Source: an uncultured Williamsia sp. (GTDB lineage Bacteria; Actinomycetota; Actinomycetes; Mycobacteriales; Mycobacteriaceae). From it: a DNA stretch of 64,000 bases. The DNA is taken from positions 62,001 through 126,000 of the forward strand of contig NZ_CANLWM010000001.1 in assembly GCF_947494875.1 (NCBI RefSeq), read 5' to 3'. Below, one piece after another: positions 16,723 through 25,760 of the stretch. A program made the translations under genes and the position numbers. Under the pieces are notes generated by a model. The model searched no databases. It had not been told where the DNA came from and saw nothing but the letters and a program-made list of their open reading frames with translations. The stretch's first letter is position 1, and the number at the start of each line of letters is the position of its first letter.

Positions 16723-17118
16723 TCAGCGGAGGATGCGCTCGACGTGGTCGGCGATGTCCTCCAGCGTCATGCCGTCGGTGGGCTCGGCGACGAAGGAGAG
16801 CACGTCGGCTCCGCCGAAGATCCGCGCGGCGCGCGCGGTGAGGGCGAACTCGAAGCGGTCGTCGACGCGCCGCCAGTCGACGATCCCGCCGTCGAGCGGC
16901 GCCGACACACCGGTGCTCAGCTGGTACGTCGGAGCGGTGTCGGTGACCGGGGCGGGCAGCGACCGCTGGATCTGGAAGCACTCGCTGCTCTCGGTGTCGA
17001 GGAAGATGACGGCCTCGATCCCGTGCCGCTCCAGGCGGTCGTACGACGCGACGATCACGCGCCCATCGTCGCACTGAGCCCAGCGAACCACCTCGACCGT
17101 GCAGTCGATGCGCGCCAC
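16723..17118 (-). CDS. Imm10-family-like immunity protein
   Basis: A 131-residue protein. The pattern FQIQRSLP, then YQLSTG, a GG..DWRRVDDRFEFALTARAA stretch, and an AARIFGG-type end resembles the Imm10 immunity family, whose members are known or thought to neutralise polymorphic toxins. No toxin gene is visible nearby, so it would be an orphan. GTG 17118 opens the frame (MARIDCTV). That start region itself resembles the 21-bp repeat units just upstream. It lies 31 bp upstream of ybaB on the same strand. The assignment rests on pattern memory. Confidence 0.5.
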   Translation of the reverse strand: MARIDCTVEVVRWAQCDDGRVIVASYDRLERHGIEAVIFLDTESSECFQIQRSLPAPVTDTAPTYQLSTGVSAPLDGGIVDWRRVDDRFEFALTARAARIFGGADVLSFVAEPTDGMTLEDIADHVERILR

Positions 17119-17138
17119 TGTGCACTCGATACATCCGG

Positions 17139-17201
17139 TCCCGGACGGTGTGCACGCTCGGCGGGATCTACCGCACGCTGGGCGGGATCTGGTGCACGGT
17201 C
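17139..17201 (-). repeat. 21-bp minisatellite, locus B (three units)
   Basis: Two clear 21-bp units begin with GGCGGGATCT at 17160-17180 and 17181-17201, and a degenerate unit precedes them. The consensus GGCGGGATCTACTGCAC is shared with repeats at 10822-10838 and 22025-22087 (reverse strand). It fills the gap between the Imm10-like start and rluA. Read as protein, each unit would be a heptapeptide (GGIWCTV), but no gene start belongs to it. Confidence 0.65.
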
Positions 17202-17213
17202 GGGGACCGGTGG

Positions 17214-17248
17214 GGTCACCGTCGGGAGACGAACTCCCGACGGTGACC
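17214..17248. terminator. 15-bp perfect hairpin overlapping the rluA stop
   Basis: GGTCACCGTCGGGAG (17214-17228) and its exact complement (17234-17248) are separated by ACGAA. The rluA TGA (17216-17218) is inside the stem, so the last ten codons encode the hairpin. It is the strongest stem near this gene end and probably terminates transcription. Confidence 0.7.
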
Positions 17249-18133
17249 GGTCAGCGGGTCGTCGAAGGCGAGGCGCTTCGCGACGAGGCGCAGCGGTCGA
17301 CTGAAGTCGCCTTCGTCCGGGAGTGCGGCGAGGTCCGGACGCACCTCGGGATAGAGCGGGTCGTCCACGATGGGCACCCCGAGAGACGCCATGTGCAGCC
17401 GCAGCTGATGGGTCCGTCCGGTCTGTGGGAGCAACCGGTACTCAGCGGCCCCCTGTTCCGGCCCCGGCCCGACCACCTCGATCCGGGACCGGGCGTTCAC
17501 CGGACCGTCGACGACGCGTGCCCGGAGGTCACCGGCGGTCTTCTCGATCCGGTCGGCGACCGACCACGGCGGCGTCGGCCCCGGCGGCGGCTCGGGAGCG
17601 ATCGCGCGGTACTCCTTCTCGACGCGGCCGTCGGCGAAGAGTTCCTGGTAGGCGCGACGGACCTCGCGCCGACGCGTGAACAGCAGGACGCCCGCGGTCA
17701 GACGGTCGAGACGGTGCGCGGGGCTCACCGCGTCGTCGTCGAGCAGCCGTCGGAGGCGGACCAGCGCGGTCTCCGCGACGTGCGCGCCGCGCGGCATCGT
17801 CGCCAGGAAGTGCGGCTTGTCGACGACGACGATGTCGTCATCGGCGTGCAGGATCTCGATCGCGAACGGGATCGGCGTCTCCGACGGCAGGTCCCGGTAC
17901 ATCCACAGCGGTCGCCGCGCGGCGACGGTCTCGTCCGCGGACAGGGCGCGTCCGTCGCCATCGAGCACCTCGCCGCGGACGAACCGATCACGCAGCGCGT
18001 CGTCGGACAGATCGAAGAGCGCCGACGCCGTGCGGAGAGCGTCGAACGCGGTCCCGTCGGCCCGAGGCACGATCCGCGTCGCGTCGACACCGTCCCGCGC
18101 CGGCAACGGCACCGGGCGGCGTCGACGGGCCAC
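17216..18133 (-). CDS. RluA-family pseudouridine synthase
   Basis: RNA pseudouridine synthase of 305 residues. The catalytic motif HRLDRLTAGVLLF holds the invariant Asp, and the C-terminal part carries the usual GRTHQLRLHMASLG. The target RNA is not deducible. The GTG at 18133 shares one base with the stop codon of the SRPBCC gene (TAGTG), so translation is coupled; upstream readings run into that gene in another frame. Its 3' end forms a perfect hairpin. Confidence 0.9.
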   Translation of the reverse strand: MARRRRPVPLPARDGVDATRIVPRADGTAFDALRTASALFDLSDDALRDRFVRGEVLDGDGRALSADETVAARRPLWMYRDLPSETPIPFAIEILHADDDIVVVDKPHFLATMPRGAHVAETALVRLRRLLDDDAVSPAHRLDRLTAGVLLFTRRREVRRAYQELFADGRVEKEYRAIAPEPPPGPTPPWSVADRIEKTAGDLRARVVDGPVNARSRIEVVGPGPEQGAAEYRLLPQTGRTHQLRLHMASLGVPIVDDPLYPEVRPDLAALPDEGDFSRPLRLVAKRLAFDDPLTGHRREFVSRR

Positions 18134-18570
18134 TACTTCTCCAGGTGCGACTTCAGGTTGCCGAGCAGCGCGGCCTGGATCCGGTTGAGGCCCTTCGGTG
18201 CGAAGGTCTTCTCGAAGAACCCGCCGATGCCACCGGCGCCCTGCCACGACGTGGTCGTCGACACCGATGAGCCCGAGCCGCTCGGCGTCACCGTGTAGGT
18301 GGTGACCATCGTCGAGTTGGCGTCGGTCTCGGTGATCGTCGACCCCTGGACGGCGACGGTGGCCTTGACGTTCCGCGACCGCTTCTTGGTGGCCTGCAGC
18401 GTCCACTGTGCGACGGTCCCGCTGCCCGAGGTACCGCTGACGACCTGGTAGTCGAGGTACTGCTCGGGAAGGATCTGCGGGCGGACCGTCGCGTAGTCGG
18501 CGAGGGCGGCCAGCGTCGCGTCGGGCGCGGCCGCGATGTCGATCGACTGGGTTGCGGTCACCTGTGCCAC
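18133..18570 (-). CDS. SRPBCC-fold protein
   Basis: A 145-residue START/SRPBCC fold protein: MAQVTATQSIDIAAAPDATL at the N-terminus, QILPEQYLDYQVVSGT in the middle and an FFEKTFAPKGLNRIQAALL helix at the end. Such proteins bind hydrophobic ligands or assist lipid and polyketide steps. Its place next to the FAD oxidoreductase/methyltransferase pair is conserved with M. tuberculosis as I recall it (Rv3718c). It is followed directly by rluA in an overlapping arrangement. Confidence 0.82.
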   Translation of the reverse strand: MAQVTATQSIDIAAAPDATLAALADYATVRPQILPEQYLDYQVVSGTSGSGTVAQWTLQATKKRSRNVKATVAVQGSTITETDANSTMVTTYTVTPSGSGSSVSTTTSWQGAGGIGGFFEKTFAPKGLNRIQAALLGNLKSHLEK

Positions 18571-18627
18571 GTCGTCACTCCTGCGTCTTCTCGGGTGCGT
18601 TCTCGGGACACAGGGTACGGGGAGCGC

Positions 18628-19125
18628 TCAGCCCCGCTTGATCGTGACCGGGACGTTGAGGGTCTGCGCGACGACGCAGTACCGCTCGGTCAGCTCCAGC
18701 AGCTTGTCGACCTTCGCATCCTCGGCGCTGGTGTCGAAGGTGAAGGTGAGGGCGATGTCGGACATGCCGACGCGGGCCTCACGGTCGGTACCGAGCGTCC
18801 CGCGGGCGTCGAATGTCCCGTCGGCACGGACGGAGACGTCCTGCACATCGATGGACATGGCCGTCGCGACCGAGCGGAAGGTCACGCCCGCGCACCCGAC
18901 GAGCGCCTGCAGAAGCATGTCGGCCGAGCAGGCATCGCTGCCGTCGCCGCCGGTGGTCGGGTGGAAACCCGCGCGCACGGGACCCGCCCAGGTGTCGACC
19001 GTGGCGGTGATACCGCCGTCGGCGAAGCTCCCATGCGCGTGTACCTGTGCGACAGCAGCCGACGGGTCGGTCTTGTACGTGTCCTTGAGCGGCTTCTGCA
19101 GCTCCCGCAACGACGAGGCATCCAT
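18628..19125 (-). CDS. OsmC-family protein
   Basis: A 165-residue thiol peroxidase-like protein of the OsmC/Ohr group. The two redox cysteines sit in MLLQALVGCAG and LTERYCVVAQTL, the expected positions. Such proteins reduce organic hydroperoxides or bind small thiols. ATG 19125 (MDASSLRELQKPL) is used. It diverges from the FAD oxidoreductase with 63 bp between the starts. No specific operator is seen. Confidence 0.85.
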   Translation of the reverse strand: MDASSLRELQKPLKDTYKTDPSAAVAQVHAHGSFADGGITATVDTWAGPVRAGFHPTTGGDGSDACSADMLLQALVGCAGVTFRSVATAMSIDVQDVSVRADGTFDARGTLGTDREARVGMSDIALTFTFDTSAEDAKVDKLLELTERYCVVAQTLNVPVTIKRG

Positions 19126-19188
19126 GCCGTGATCGTGCCACGGGGCCCGTCTGGCAGCCGCCTGCCCGGGGTCCTAGGCTCAGCGGTG

Positions 19189-20625
19189 ATGACTGCGGAC
19201 GGCGCTGGGACGGACGGGCGAGAGATGGGCTGGGAGGCCTTCTCCCGCGGCGTCGACACCCTGCAGGCGAGCTACCGCGCGATCCCTCCGGATGCGACGG
19301 TGCGTCTGGCCAAGAAGACGTCGAACCTCTTCCGCCGTCGCGCGGCCAATCCCCACCCCGGTCTCGACGTCTCCGGTCTCGACCGCGTGATCGAGGTGCA
19401 TCCCGACGAGCTGACCGCCGACGTCGCGGGGATGTGCACCTACGAGGACCTCGTGGCGGCGACGCTCCCCTACGGTCTCGCCCCCTACGTCGTCCCGCAG
19501 CTGAAGACGATCACGCTCGGCGGCGCGGTCACCGGTCTCGGTATCGAGAGCACGTCGTTCCGCAGCGGCCTCCCGCACGAGTCGGTGGTCGAGATGGACA
19601 TCCTCACCGGCAGCGGAGAGATCGTCACCGCAGCGCCCGACGGCCCGGACGCCGCGCTGTTCTTCGGGTTCCCCAACTCCTACGGGACGCTCGGGTACGC
19701 GACGCGGCTGAAGATCCGACTCGAACGTGTGCAGCCGTTCGTCGAGTTGCGACACATCCGTTTCACCGACGTCGCGGAACTCCAGGCGGCGATGGACCGC
19801 ATCGTCACCACGCGCGAACACGACGGCGAGACCGTCGACTACCTCGACGGTGTCGTCTTCACTGCCTCCGAGAGCTACCTGACACTGGGACGACAGACCG
19901 ACGTCGCCGGCGCCGTCAGCGACTACACCGGGATGGAGATCTTCTACCGGTCCATCCAGCACGCGGCTGCGCAGACACCGATCCGGGACCGCCTGACGAT
20001 CCACGACTACCTGTGGCGCTGGGACACCGACTGGTTCTGGTGCTCGCGCGCGTTCGGTGCGCAGAACCCGCGCATCCGTCGGCTGTGGCCGAAACGCCTG
20101 CTGCGCAGCAGCTTCTACTGGAAGCTCATCGGCCTCGACCACAAGTACGACATCGCCGATCGCCTGAACGCCCGTAAGGGACTCCCCGCGAACGAGCGCG
20201 TCGTGCAGGACATCGAGGTGCCCATCGAACGCACCGCGGAGTTCGTCACCTGGTTCCTGGAGAACATCCCGATCGAACCGATCTGGTTGTGCCCGTTGCG
20301 TCTTCTCGATCCCGCCCCCGTGGGCGCCGATTCGGCACGGCCGTGGCCGCTCTACCCGCTGGAGCCGCATCGCACCTACGTCAACGTCGGATTCTGGTCC
20401 GCGGTGCCCATCGAGCCCGGCGCACCCGAGGGTCGCGCCAACCGGCTCATCGAGGCCACCGTGTCCGACCTCGACGGACACAAGTCGCTCTACTCCGACG
20501 CGTTCTACGACGAGGCGGAGTTCGACGAGCTGTACGGCGGCGAGCCCTACCGCCTCCTCAAGAAGCAGTACGACCCCGGGTCGCGCCTGCTCGACCTGTA
20601 CGCGAAAGCCGTGAGACGACAGTGA
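19189..20625 (+). CDS. FAD-binding oxidoreductase (paired with CFA-type methyltransferase)
   Basis: A 478-residue FAD_binding_4 (PCMH-type) oxidoreductase. The FAD-binding segment VVPQLKTITLGGAVTGLGIE lies at ~101-120 and LFFGFPNSYGTLGYATRL later. It sits 10 bp before a CFA-type methyltransferase on the same strand. That pairing is the one known from TmsA/TmsB-type 10-methyl fatty acid synthesis, where the flavoprotein reduces the 10-methylene product; this role is inferred. ATG 19189 is used, and ATG 19225 (MGWEAFSRG) is a possible later start. It is probably the counterpart of Rv3719. Confidence 0.85.
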   Translation: MTADGAGTDGREMGWEAFSRGVDTLQASYRAIPPDATVRLAKKTSNLFRRRAANPHPGLDVSGLDRVIEVHPDELTADVAGMCTYEDLVAATLPYGLAPYVVPQLKTITLGGAVTGLGIESTSFRSGLPHESVVEMDILTGSGEIVTAAPDGPDAALFFGFPNSYGTLGYATRLKIRLERVQPFVELRHIRFTDVAELQAAMDRIVTTREHDGETVDYLDGVVFTASESYLTLGRQTDVAGAVSDYTGMEIFYRSIQHAAAQTPIRDRLTIHDYLWRWDTDWFWCSRAFGAQNPRIRRLWPKRLLRSSFYWKLIGLDHKYDIADRLNARKGLPANERVVQDIEVPIERTAEFVTWFLENIPIEPIWLCPLRLLDPAPVGADSARPWPLYPLEPHRTYVNVGFWSAVPIEPGAPEGRANRLIEATVSDLDGHKSLYSDAFYDEAEFDELYGGEPYRLLKKQYDPGSRLLDLYAKAVRRQ

Positions 20626-20635
20626 TGGTGACCCG

Positions 20636-21973
20636 ATGACGACATCCCGCGAACGCTCCCGCGCCGACCACCAGACCGCCCGCGCTCTGCTCGACCCGCC
20701 GAAGATGACGCTGGCGGAGATCGTCGAGACCATCGCCGGCGGAGACCTGCGTGTGCGGATCACCGCCTACGACGGCAGCACCGCCGGACCCGAGGACGCG
20801 CAGTACGGTCTGGACCTCGTCAGCCAGCGCGGCACCACCTACCTCGCCACGGCTCCCGGAGACCTCGGGTTGGCTCGCGCGTACATCGCCGGTGACCTGA
20901 AGCTCCACGGCAGCCCGCCCGGTGACCCGTACGACGCACTGAAGGCGTTGAGCGACACCGTCAGCTTCGCCCGTCCCGACGCGCTGACGCTGGCGGCCAT
21001 CGCCCGGTCGCTGGGCCTGGAGCACTTCAAGCCCGTCGCCCCGCCCGCGCAGGAGGCACTGCCGCGCTGGCGTCGGATCGCGGAGGGTCTGCGGCACAGC
21101 AAGACCCGCGACGCCGAGGCCATCCACCACCACTACGACGTCTCGAACACGTTCTACGAGTACGTGCTCGGCCCGTCGATGACCTACACCTGTGCCTGCT
21201 ACCCCGAGCGTGACGCGAGCCTCGAGACCGCGCAGGACAACAAGTACCGGCTCGTGTTCGAGAAGCTCGGCCTCAAGGCCGGCGACCGTCTGCTCGACAT
21301 CGGGTGCGGCTGGGGCGGAATGGTCCGGTACGCCGCCCGCCAGGGTGTCCACGCCATCGGTGCGACCCTGTCCGCCGAGCAGGCCGACTGGGCACAGAAG
21401 GCCATCGCCGACGAAGGCCTCGCCGAGTTCGCCGAGGTCCGGCACAGCGACTACCGCGACATCACCGAGAGCGGCTTCGACGCGGTCTCGTCGATCGGCC
21501 TCACCGAACACATCGGTGTCGCGAACTACCCGTCGTACTTCGGCTTCATGTACGACAAGGTGAAGCCCGGCGGCCTGATCCTCAACCACTGCATCACGCG
21601 GCCCGACAACAAGGGCAAGCACAAGGCGGGCGCGTTCATCGACCGCTACGTCTTCCCCGACGGTGAGCTGACCGGCTCCGGCACCATCATCAGCGCGATG
21701 CAGAACCTCGGCGGCCTCGAGGTCCTGCACGAGGAGAACCTGCGCGAGCACTACGCGATGACGCTGCGCGACTGGAATCGCAACCTCGTCGAGAACTGGG
21801 ACGCGGCGGTCGCCGAGGTCGACGAGTCGACCGCACGGCTGTGGGGGCTGTACATGGCGGCCTGCCGGATCGGGTTCGAGCGCAACGTGATCCAGCTGCA
21901 CCAGGTCCTCGCGGTCCGCCTCCACGACGACGGCTCCAACGGCCTGCCCCTGCGTCCGTGGTGGAGCGCCTGA
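20636..21973 (+). CDS. cyclopropane-fatty-acyl-phospholipid synthase family methyltransferase
   Basis: SAM-dependent methyltransferase of 445 residues acting on unsaturated acyl chains. The SAM motif LLDIGCGWGG is at 219-228; HHHYDVSN and YTCACYP mark the CFA family N-terminal and active-site region. It makes either a cyclopropane ring or a 10-methylene branch; the adjoining FAD oxidoreductase favours the latter (inference). It is probably co-transcribed with the upstream oxidoreductase. The start ATG 20636 has only a weak GGTGA upstream. It converges with dnaX, separated by a repeat-bearing gap. Confidence 0.9.
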   Translation: MTTSRERSRADHQTARALLDPPKMTLAEIVETIAGGDLRVRITAYDGSTAGPEDAQYGLDLVSQRGTTYLATAPGDLGLARAYIAGDLKLHGSPPGDPYDALKALSDTVSFARPDALTLAAIARSLGLEHFKPVAPPAQEALPRWRRIAEGLRHSKTRDAEAIHHHYDVSNTFYEYVLGPSMTYTCACYPERDASLETAQDNKYRLVFEKLGLKAGDRLLDIGCGWGGMVRYAARQGVHAIGATLSAEQADWAQKAIADEGLAEFAEVRHSDYRDITESGFDAVSSIGLTEHIGVANYPSYFGFMYDKVKPGGLILNHCITRPDNKGKHKAGAFIDRYVFPDGELTGSGTIISAMQNLGGLEVLHEENLREHYAMTLRDWNRNLVENWDAAVAEVDESTARLWGLYMAACRIGFERNVIQLHQVLAVRLHDDGSNGLPLRPWWSA

Positions 21974-22024
21974 CCCGTAGCCCCGGAGTCGACTCACTGC
22001 GACCGCTCCGGTCCACCTCGCCGA

Positions 22025-22087
22025 CCGTGCAGTAGATTTCGCCCACCGTGCGGCAGATCCTGTCGATCGTGCAGTCGATGTCGGAGC
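22025..22087 (+). repeat. 21-bp minisatellite, locus C (three units)
   Basis: Three consecutive 21-bp units begin CCGTGCAGTAG (22025-22045), CCGTGCGGCAG (22046-22066) and TCGTGCAGTCG (22067-22087). On the reverse strand the first reads GGCGAAATCTACTGCAC, matching locus B units at 16-17 of 21 positions. It lies between the convergent ends of the methyltransferase and dnaX, where no gene is supported. Confidence 0.65.
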
Positions 22088-22164
22088 GCCCAGAACAAGT
22101 GCACGTTCGAGCGAATCTGATGCAGCTCGGCGGATCGGCGCCGGGGCGCCAGCGGCGGTGGCGA

Positions 22165-24342
22165 TCAGTCGATCCGGCGGGCTCCGAGTTCCGACTGCAG
22201 GAGCTCGAGTGCCATGGTGTCGGGATCGTGGTGCGGATCCGGGTCGCTGTCGCGGGCGTCGGCGATCATCTCGTCGCGCTCGGCGTCACTGAGGTCCTCG
22301 TCGGCGACGGGTGGCCCCGGTTCCGGCGCAGGCTCCTCCGGCGGCGGTTCGTCGTCGTTCGACGGCGGTGACGCCTCCGCGGAACGGCCACGCCGGGTGT
22401 AGGTCGGGGCCGCAGCCTTGGCGGGCCGACCGGCGCCGCCCCGCCCGGCCGGCGGTGCCGCGGGTGCGGCGTCGGCGGGCATGTGCACGCAGCGCATCGA
22501 CCAGTCGCCGCCGAAGATCTGACTCAGCGCCGTACCCACCGCCGACGATGCCCGGGCATCGGAGAGTCGCGCGACGAGGGGCGCGGTGTCGTGGCTGATG
22601 ACCAGGGTGTTCCCCTCGACGGCCCGGACCACGGCCGCCGACAGCATCACCTGGATGACCTTGTCGTTCTCGCCCACCTTCGCGCGGATGTCGCCCCACG
22701 CGGCGCGGACCGCCTCGACGTCGACAGCCGCCGCATCCGCAGCGGGTTCCGCGGCGGGCGCCGCCTCCGGGACCGGATCCGGCTCAGGTCCCGGCTCGAG
22801 CTCGGGCTCCGGTGCGGGTTCAGGCTCGGGTTCGGGCGCCGCCTCGACGACCGGCTCCGGTGCCGGCTCCGGCTCGGGTTGCGGTGCGGGCTCCGGGACA
22901 GGCGGCGCTGCCGCGGCGGCGGGCTCCGGTGTCGGGTCGGGCGCGGGCGCCGGGGAGGGCTCGGGCGTGGGCTCGGGCGTGGGCTCGGGCGCCGGAACCG
23001 GTTCGGGTGCGGCAGCATCCGGTTCGGGCTCGGGGGCTGGTATCTGCTGCGACTTGCGGACGAATCGCGATCCGGACTCGGCGCGAGACGGATCGGACGG
23101 GGCCGCCACGGGCGCCGGGGACACCACTCCCGTCGCAGATGCGGGGACGTCGCGGACTGCGGGCGGAGCCGTCACCGCTGGGGCGCCGCCTGCGAGCTGC
23201 GCCTCGATCCTCTCGAGCCGCTGCAACATGGCCGACTCCTCATCGGTCGCGGCCGGCAGCAGCATCCGCGCGCACATCACCTCCAGCAGCAGCCGCGGCG
23301 AGGTGGTCCCGCGCATCTCCCCGAGGGCGGCGTTCACCGTCTCCGCGTAGCGGGTGAGGGTCGCGGGACCGATCCGCGCGATCTCGTCGCGCATGTGCTC
23401 GAGCTGGTCGCCGGGGGCCTCGACCAGTCCACGATCGGCCGCGTCGGGGACGGCCTGCAACAGGATCAGGTCGCGAAAGCGTTCGAGCAGGTCGACGGCG
23501 AAGCGCCGGGGGTCGTGGCCGGCGTCGACGAGCCGTTCCACCGCCGAGAACAGCGCAGCGCCGTCGCCGTCGGCGAGTGCGTCGACCGCAGCGTCGATCA
23601 GTGCGACGTCCGTGACGCCGAGCAGGGCGAGCGCCCGCTCATAGGTGACGCCGCTGTCGTCTGCGCCGGCGAGCAACTGGTCGAGCACGCTCAGCGAGTC
23701 ACGCGGGGATCCGCCGCCCGCCCGGATGACCAGCGGGTACACCAGCGGGTCGACGGTGACGCCCTCACGCGCGCAGATCGACTCCAGCAGGCCGCGCATC
23801 ACCGGCGGTGCCAGCAGACGGAACGGGTAGTGATGCGTGCGCGACCGGATCGTCGCGAGCACCTTCTCGGGCTCCGTGGTCGCGAATATGAAGATCAGGT
23901 GCTCCGGCGGCTCCTCGACCACCTTCAGCAGCGCGTTGAAGCCTGCGCTCGACACCATGTGCGCCTCGTCGATGATGAACACGCGGTAGCGCGAGGTCGC
24001 GGGCGTGTACGACGCGCGGTCGCGGAGGTCACGGGTGTCGTCGACGTTGCCGTGGCTGGCCGCGTCGAGCTCCATCACGTCGAGGTTGCCGGGGCCGCCC
24101 GGCGCGAGGGCGACACACGAATCACACACCCCGCACGGCGTAGACGTCGGACCCTGGACGCAGTTCAGCGACCGCGCGAGGATGCGCGCGGACGACGTCT
24201 TGCCGCAGCCGCGCGGCCCGGAGAAGAGGTAGGCGTGGTTGATGCGACCCGAGTCGAGCGCTCGGCACAGCGGTTCGGTCACATGTTCCTGCCCGACGAC
24301 CTCGGCGAATGTCGACGGTCGATAGGTCCGGTACAGCGCCAC
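22165..24342 (-). CDS. dnaX: DNA polymerase III gamma/tau subunit
   Basis: Clamp-loader ATPase of the replicative polymerase, 725 residues. Walker [11 protein letters not shown] is at 41-50, zinc-binding Cys at 61, 70, 73 and 76 (CGVCDSC), Walker B is FIIDEAH. A long Pro/Glu/Ala linker (~430-560, rich in PEPEP) leads to the tau C-terminal domain. GTG 24342 (MALYRTYRP) is the family start. No A-rich slippery site is evident. The GT87 gene ends nine bases upstream, so the two may be co-transcribed. Confidence 0.95.
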   Translation of the reverse strand: MALYRTYRPSTFAEVVGQEHVTEPLCRALDSGRINHAYLFSGPRGCGKTSSARILARSLNCVQGPTSTPCGVCDSCVALAPGGPGNLDVMELDAASHGNVDDTRDLRDRASYTPATSRYRVFIIDEAHMVSSAGFNALLKVVEEPPEHLIFIFATTEPEKVLATIRSRTHHYPFRLLAPPVMRGLLESICAREGVTVDPLVYPLVIRAGGGSPRDSLSVLDQLLAGADDSGVTYERALALLGVTDVALIDAAVDALADGDGAALFSAVERLVDAGHDPRRFAVDLLERFRDLILLQAVPDAADRGLVEAPGDQLEHMRDEIARIGPATLTRYAETVNAALGEMRGTTSPRLLLEVMCARMLLPAATDEESAMLQRLERIEAQLAGGAPAVTAPPAVRDVPASATGVVSPAPVAAPSDPSRAESGSRFVRKSQQIPAPEPEPDAAAPEPVPAPEPTPEPTPEPSPAPAPDPTPEPAAAAAPPVPEPAPQPEPEPAPEPVVEAAPEPEPEPAPEPELEPGPEPDPVPEAAPAAEPAADAAAVDVEAVRAAWGDIRAKVGENDKVIQVMLSAAVVRAVEGNTLVISHDTAPLVARLSDARASSAVGTALSQIFGGDWSMRCVHMPADAAPAAPPAGRGGAGRPAKAAAPTYTRRGRSAEASPPSNDDEPPPEEPAPEPGPPVADEDLSDAERDEMIADARDSDPDPHHDPDTMALELLQSELGARRID

Positions 24343-24351
24343 GGGTAGAGA

Positions 24352-25653
24352 CTACCGGCGCGCTCCGACGCCGATCGGGGGCGGAGTGACCACCTGTGGA
24401 TGACGCACCGGCCGCAGGCAGACGGCGATCGTCACGACGGCTGTGATCGCGAACGCCCAGAGGTACGGCTGCGCCGCGAACCACGTCAGAGCAGGGTGGA
24501 CGGGGTTCATGAACAGACCGATCCCGTAGAAGGGCCGCAGTCCGCCCACACCCTGCGGCACGAAGTACTTCCAGATGAACGCGTCGAGGACCACGGCGAG
24601 GGGCGCGACGACGAGGACCGCTGCGGCGAGACGTCGACCGTCGGTCCAGGCCCGCAGGACCAGGTCGATCGCGATGACGAGCAGGGGGACGAACCACACC
24701 CAGTGGTGACCCCACGAGAACGGCGAGACGGCCGTCGTCGTCATGCCGGTGAGCGTGAGGGCGAGCAGCTCGTGTCCTCGACGGTGCGCGAGGTATGCCG
24801 CGGTGACACCCAGCGCCGCCGCGACCAGACAGCACGTCAGCCACAGCGCGGTGTTCGGGTCCGCGGTGTGCAGCACCCGCGCGAGTGCGCCGCGGACCGA
24901 CTGGTTGGCCGGGTTGCCGGCCACTCCGACGCGCTGGGAGTCGAGCATCTTGTCGGTCCAGAACATCCACGACTGTCGCGGTGTCACCGCGACACCGACC
25001 ACGATCGTCGCGACACCGACCACGACAGCCGTCGCGGCCGCGCGCCACTGCCGAGTGACCGCGAGGTACACGACGAAGAACGCCGGGGTCAGCTTCACGC
25101 CGGCGGTCAGTCCGACGGCGAACCCGCGAAGTCGGGAATCACGCCCCCGCAGCAGGTCCCACAGGATGACGGCCATGAGGAAGAGGTTGATCTGGCCGAA
25201 CCACACCGTGGTGCGCACCGGCTCCAACACCGATGCGACCGCGGCCGTCGCGACCGTGAGGAGGATCAGCATGCTCGACCGTCGGTGCCCGAGGCTCCGG
25301 AAACTCGCCCACACCACCCACAGCAGCGCGACCACCTCGAGCGCGAGCCACGTCCATCCCGCCGCACGCCCGCTCATCAGGGCGAACGGCGCGATGACGA
25401 TCGTCGAGAACGGAGGGTAGGTGTACTCCATGTGGCCGAGCACCATGCCGTCGTAGATCGGCCGGCCGTGCAGCAGGTGTGACGCACCGGCGCGGTAGAC
25501 CCGAAGATCGAGCTGGTTGTCGAGCAGGCCGAAGACCCGCGCGTCCCAGGGGATGTAGCGGTACTGCACATACAGTGCGAATCCGGCGACTACGACGAGC
25601 AGTGCGCCGAATGCTGTGCTGCGGGGCAACACTCGGGTGTCGGCGATGGTCAC
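24352..25653 (-). CDS. GT87-family polyprenyl-phosphate mannosyltransferase (copy 1)
   Basis: Integral membrane glycosyltransferase of 433 residues with about ten hydrophobic segments. The likely catalytic Asp lies in LLDNQLDLRVYRAG, followed by HMEYTYPPFST; SPFSWGHHWVWFVPLL is the other conserved GT87 stretch. Relatives such as PimE add alpha-1,2-mannose from polyprenyl-phosphate-mannose to envelope glycolipids (PIM, LM, LAM). The product here is unknown. It is a clear paralogue of the gene at 26557 and lies directly upstream of dnaX. Confidence 0.87.
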   Translation of the reverse strand: MTIADTRVLPRSTAFGALLVVVAGFALYVQYRYIPWDARVFGLLDNQLDLRVYRAGASHLLHGRPIYDGMVLGHMEYTYPPFSTIVIAPFALMSGRAAGWTWLALEVVALLWVVWASFRSLGHRRSSMLILLTVATAAVASVLEPVRTTVWFGQINLFLMAVILWDLLRGRDSRLRGFAVGLTAGVKLTPAFFVVYLAVTRQWRAAATAVVVGVATIVVGVAVTPRQSWMFWTDKMLDSQRVGVAGNPANQSVRGALARVLHTADPNTALWLTCCLVAAALGVTAAYLAHRRGHELLALTLTGMTTTAVSPFSWGHHWVWFVPLLVIAIDLVLRAWTDGRRLAAAVLVVAPLAVVLDAFIWKYFVPQGVGGLRPFYGIGLFMNPVHPALTWFAAQPYLWAFAITAVVTIAVCLRPVRHPQVVTPPPIGVGARR

Positions 25654-25760
25654 GCGTACGAACTCGGCTCGATCGGGGGCTCGGGCGTCTGTCAGGCTAT
25701 AGCGTGGCGCGCCGTCCGCGGGGGAGTCTGCGCGCGACTCACCGATCAGGAGTGCATCCC

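Noticed and set aside
21690-22046. Minus-strand frame starting MGEIYCTVGEVD over locus C
   Set aside because: It arises because the 21-bp repeat is in frame. The rest is antisense to the methyltransferase gene, and no ribosome site is present.
22740-23040. Repeated CCGGAGCC/GGCTCCGG-like units as a DNA repeat or CRISPR-like array
   Set aside because: They encode the Pro-Glu-Ala linker of DnaX tau, a usual low-complexity hinge, with no regular spacer pattern.
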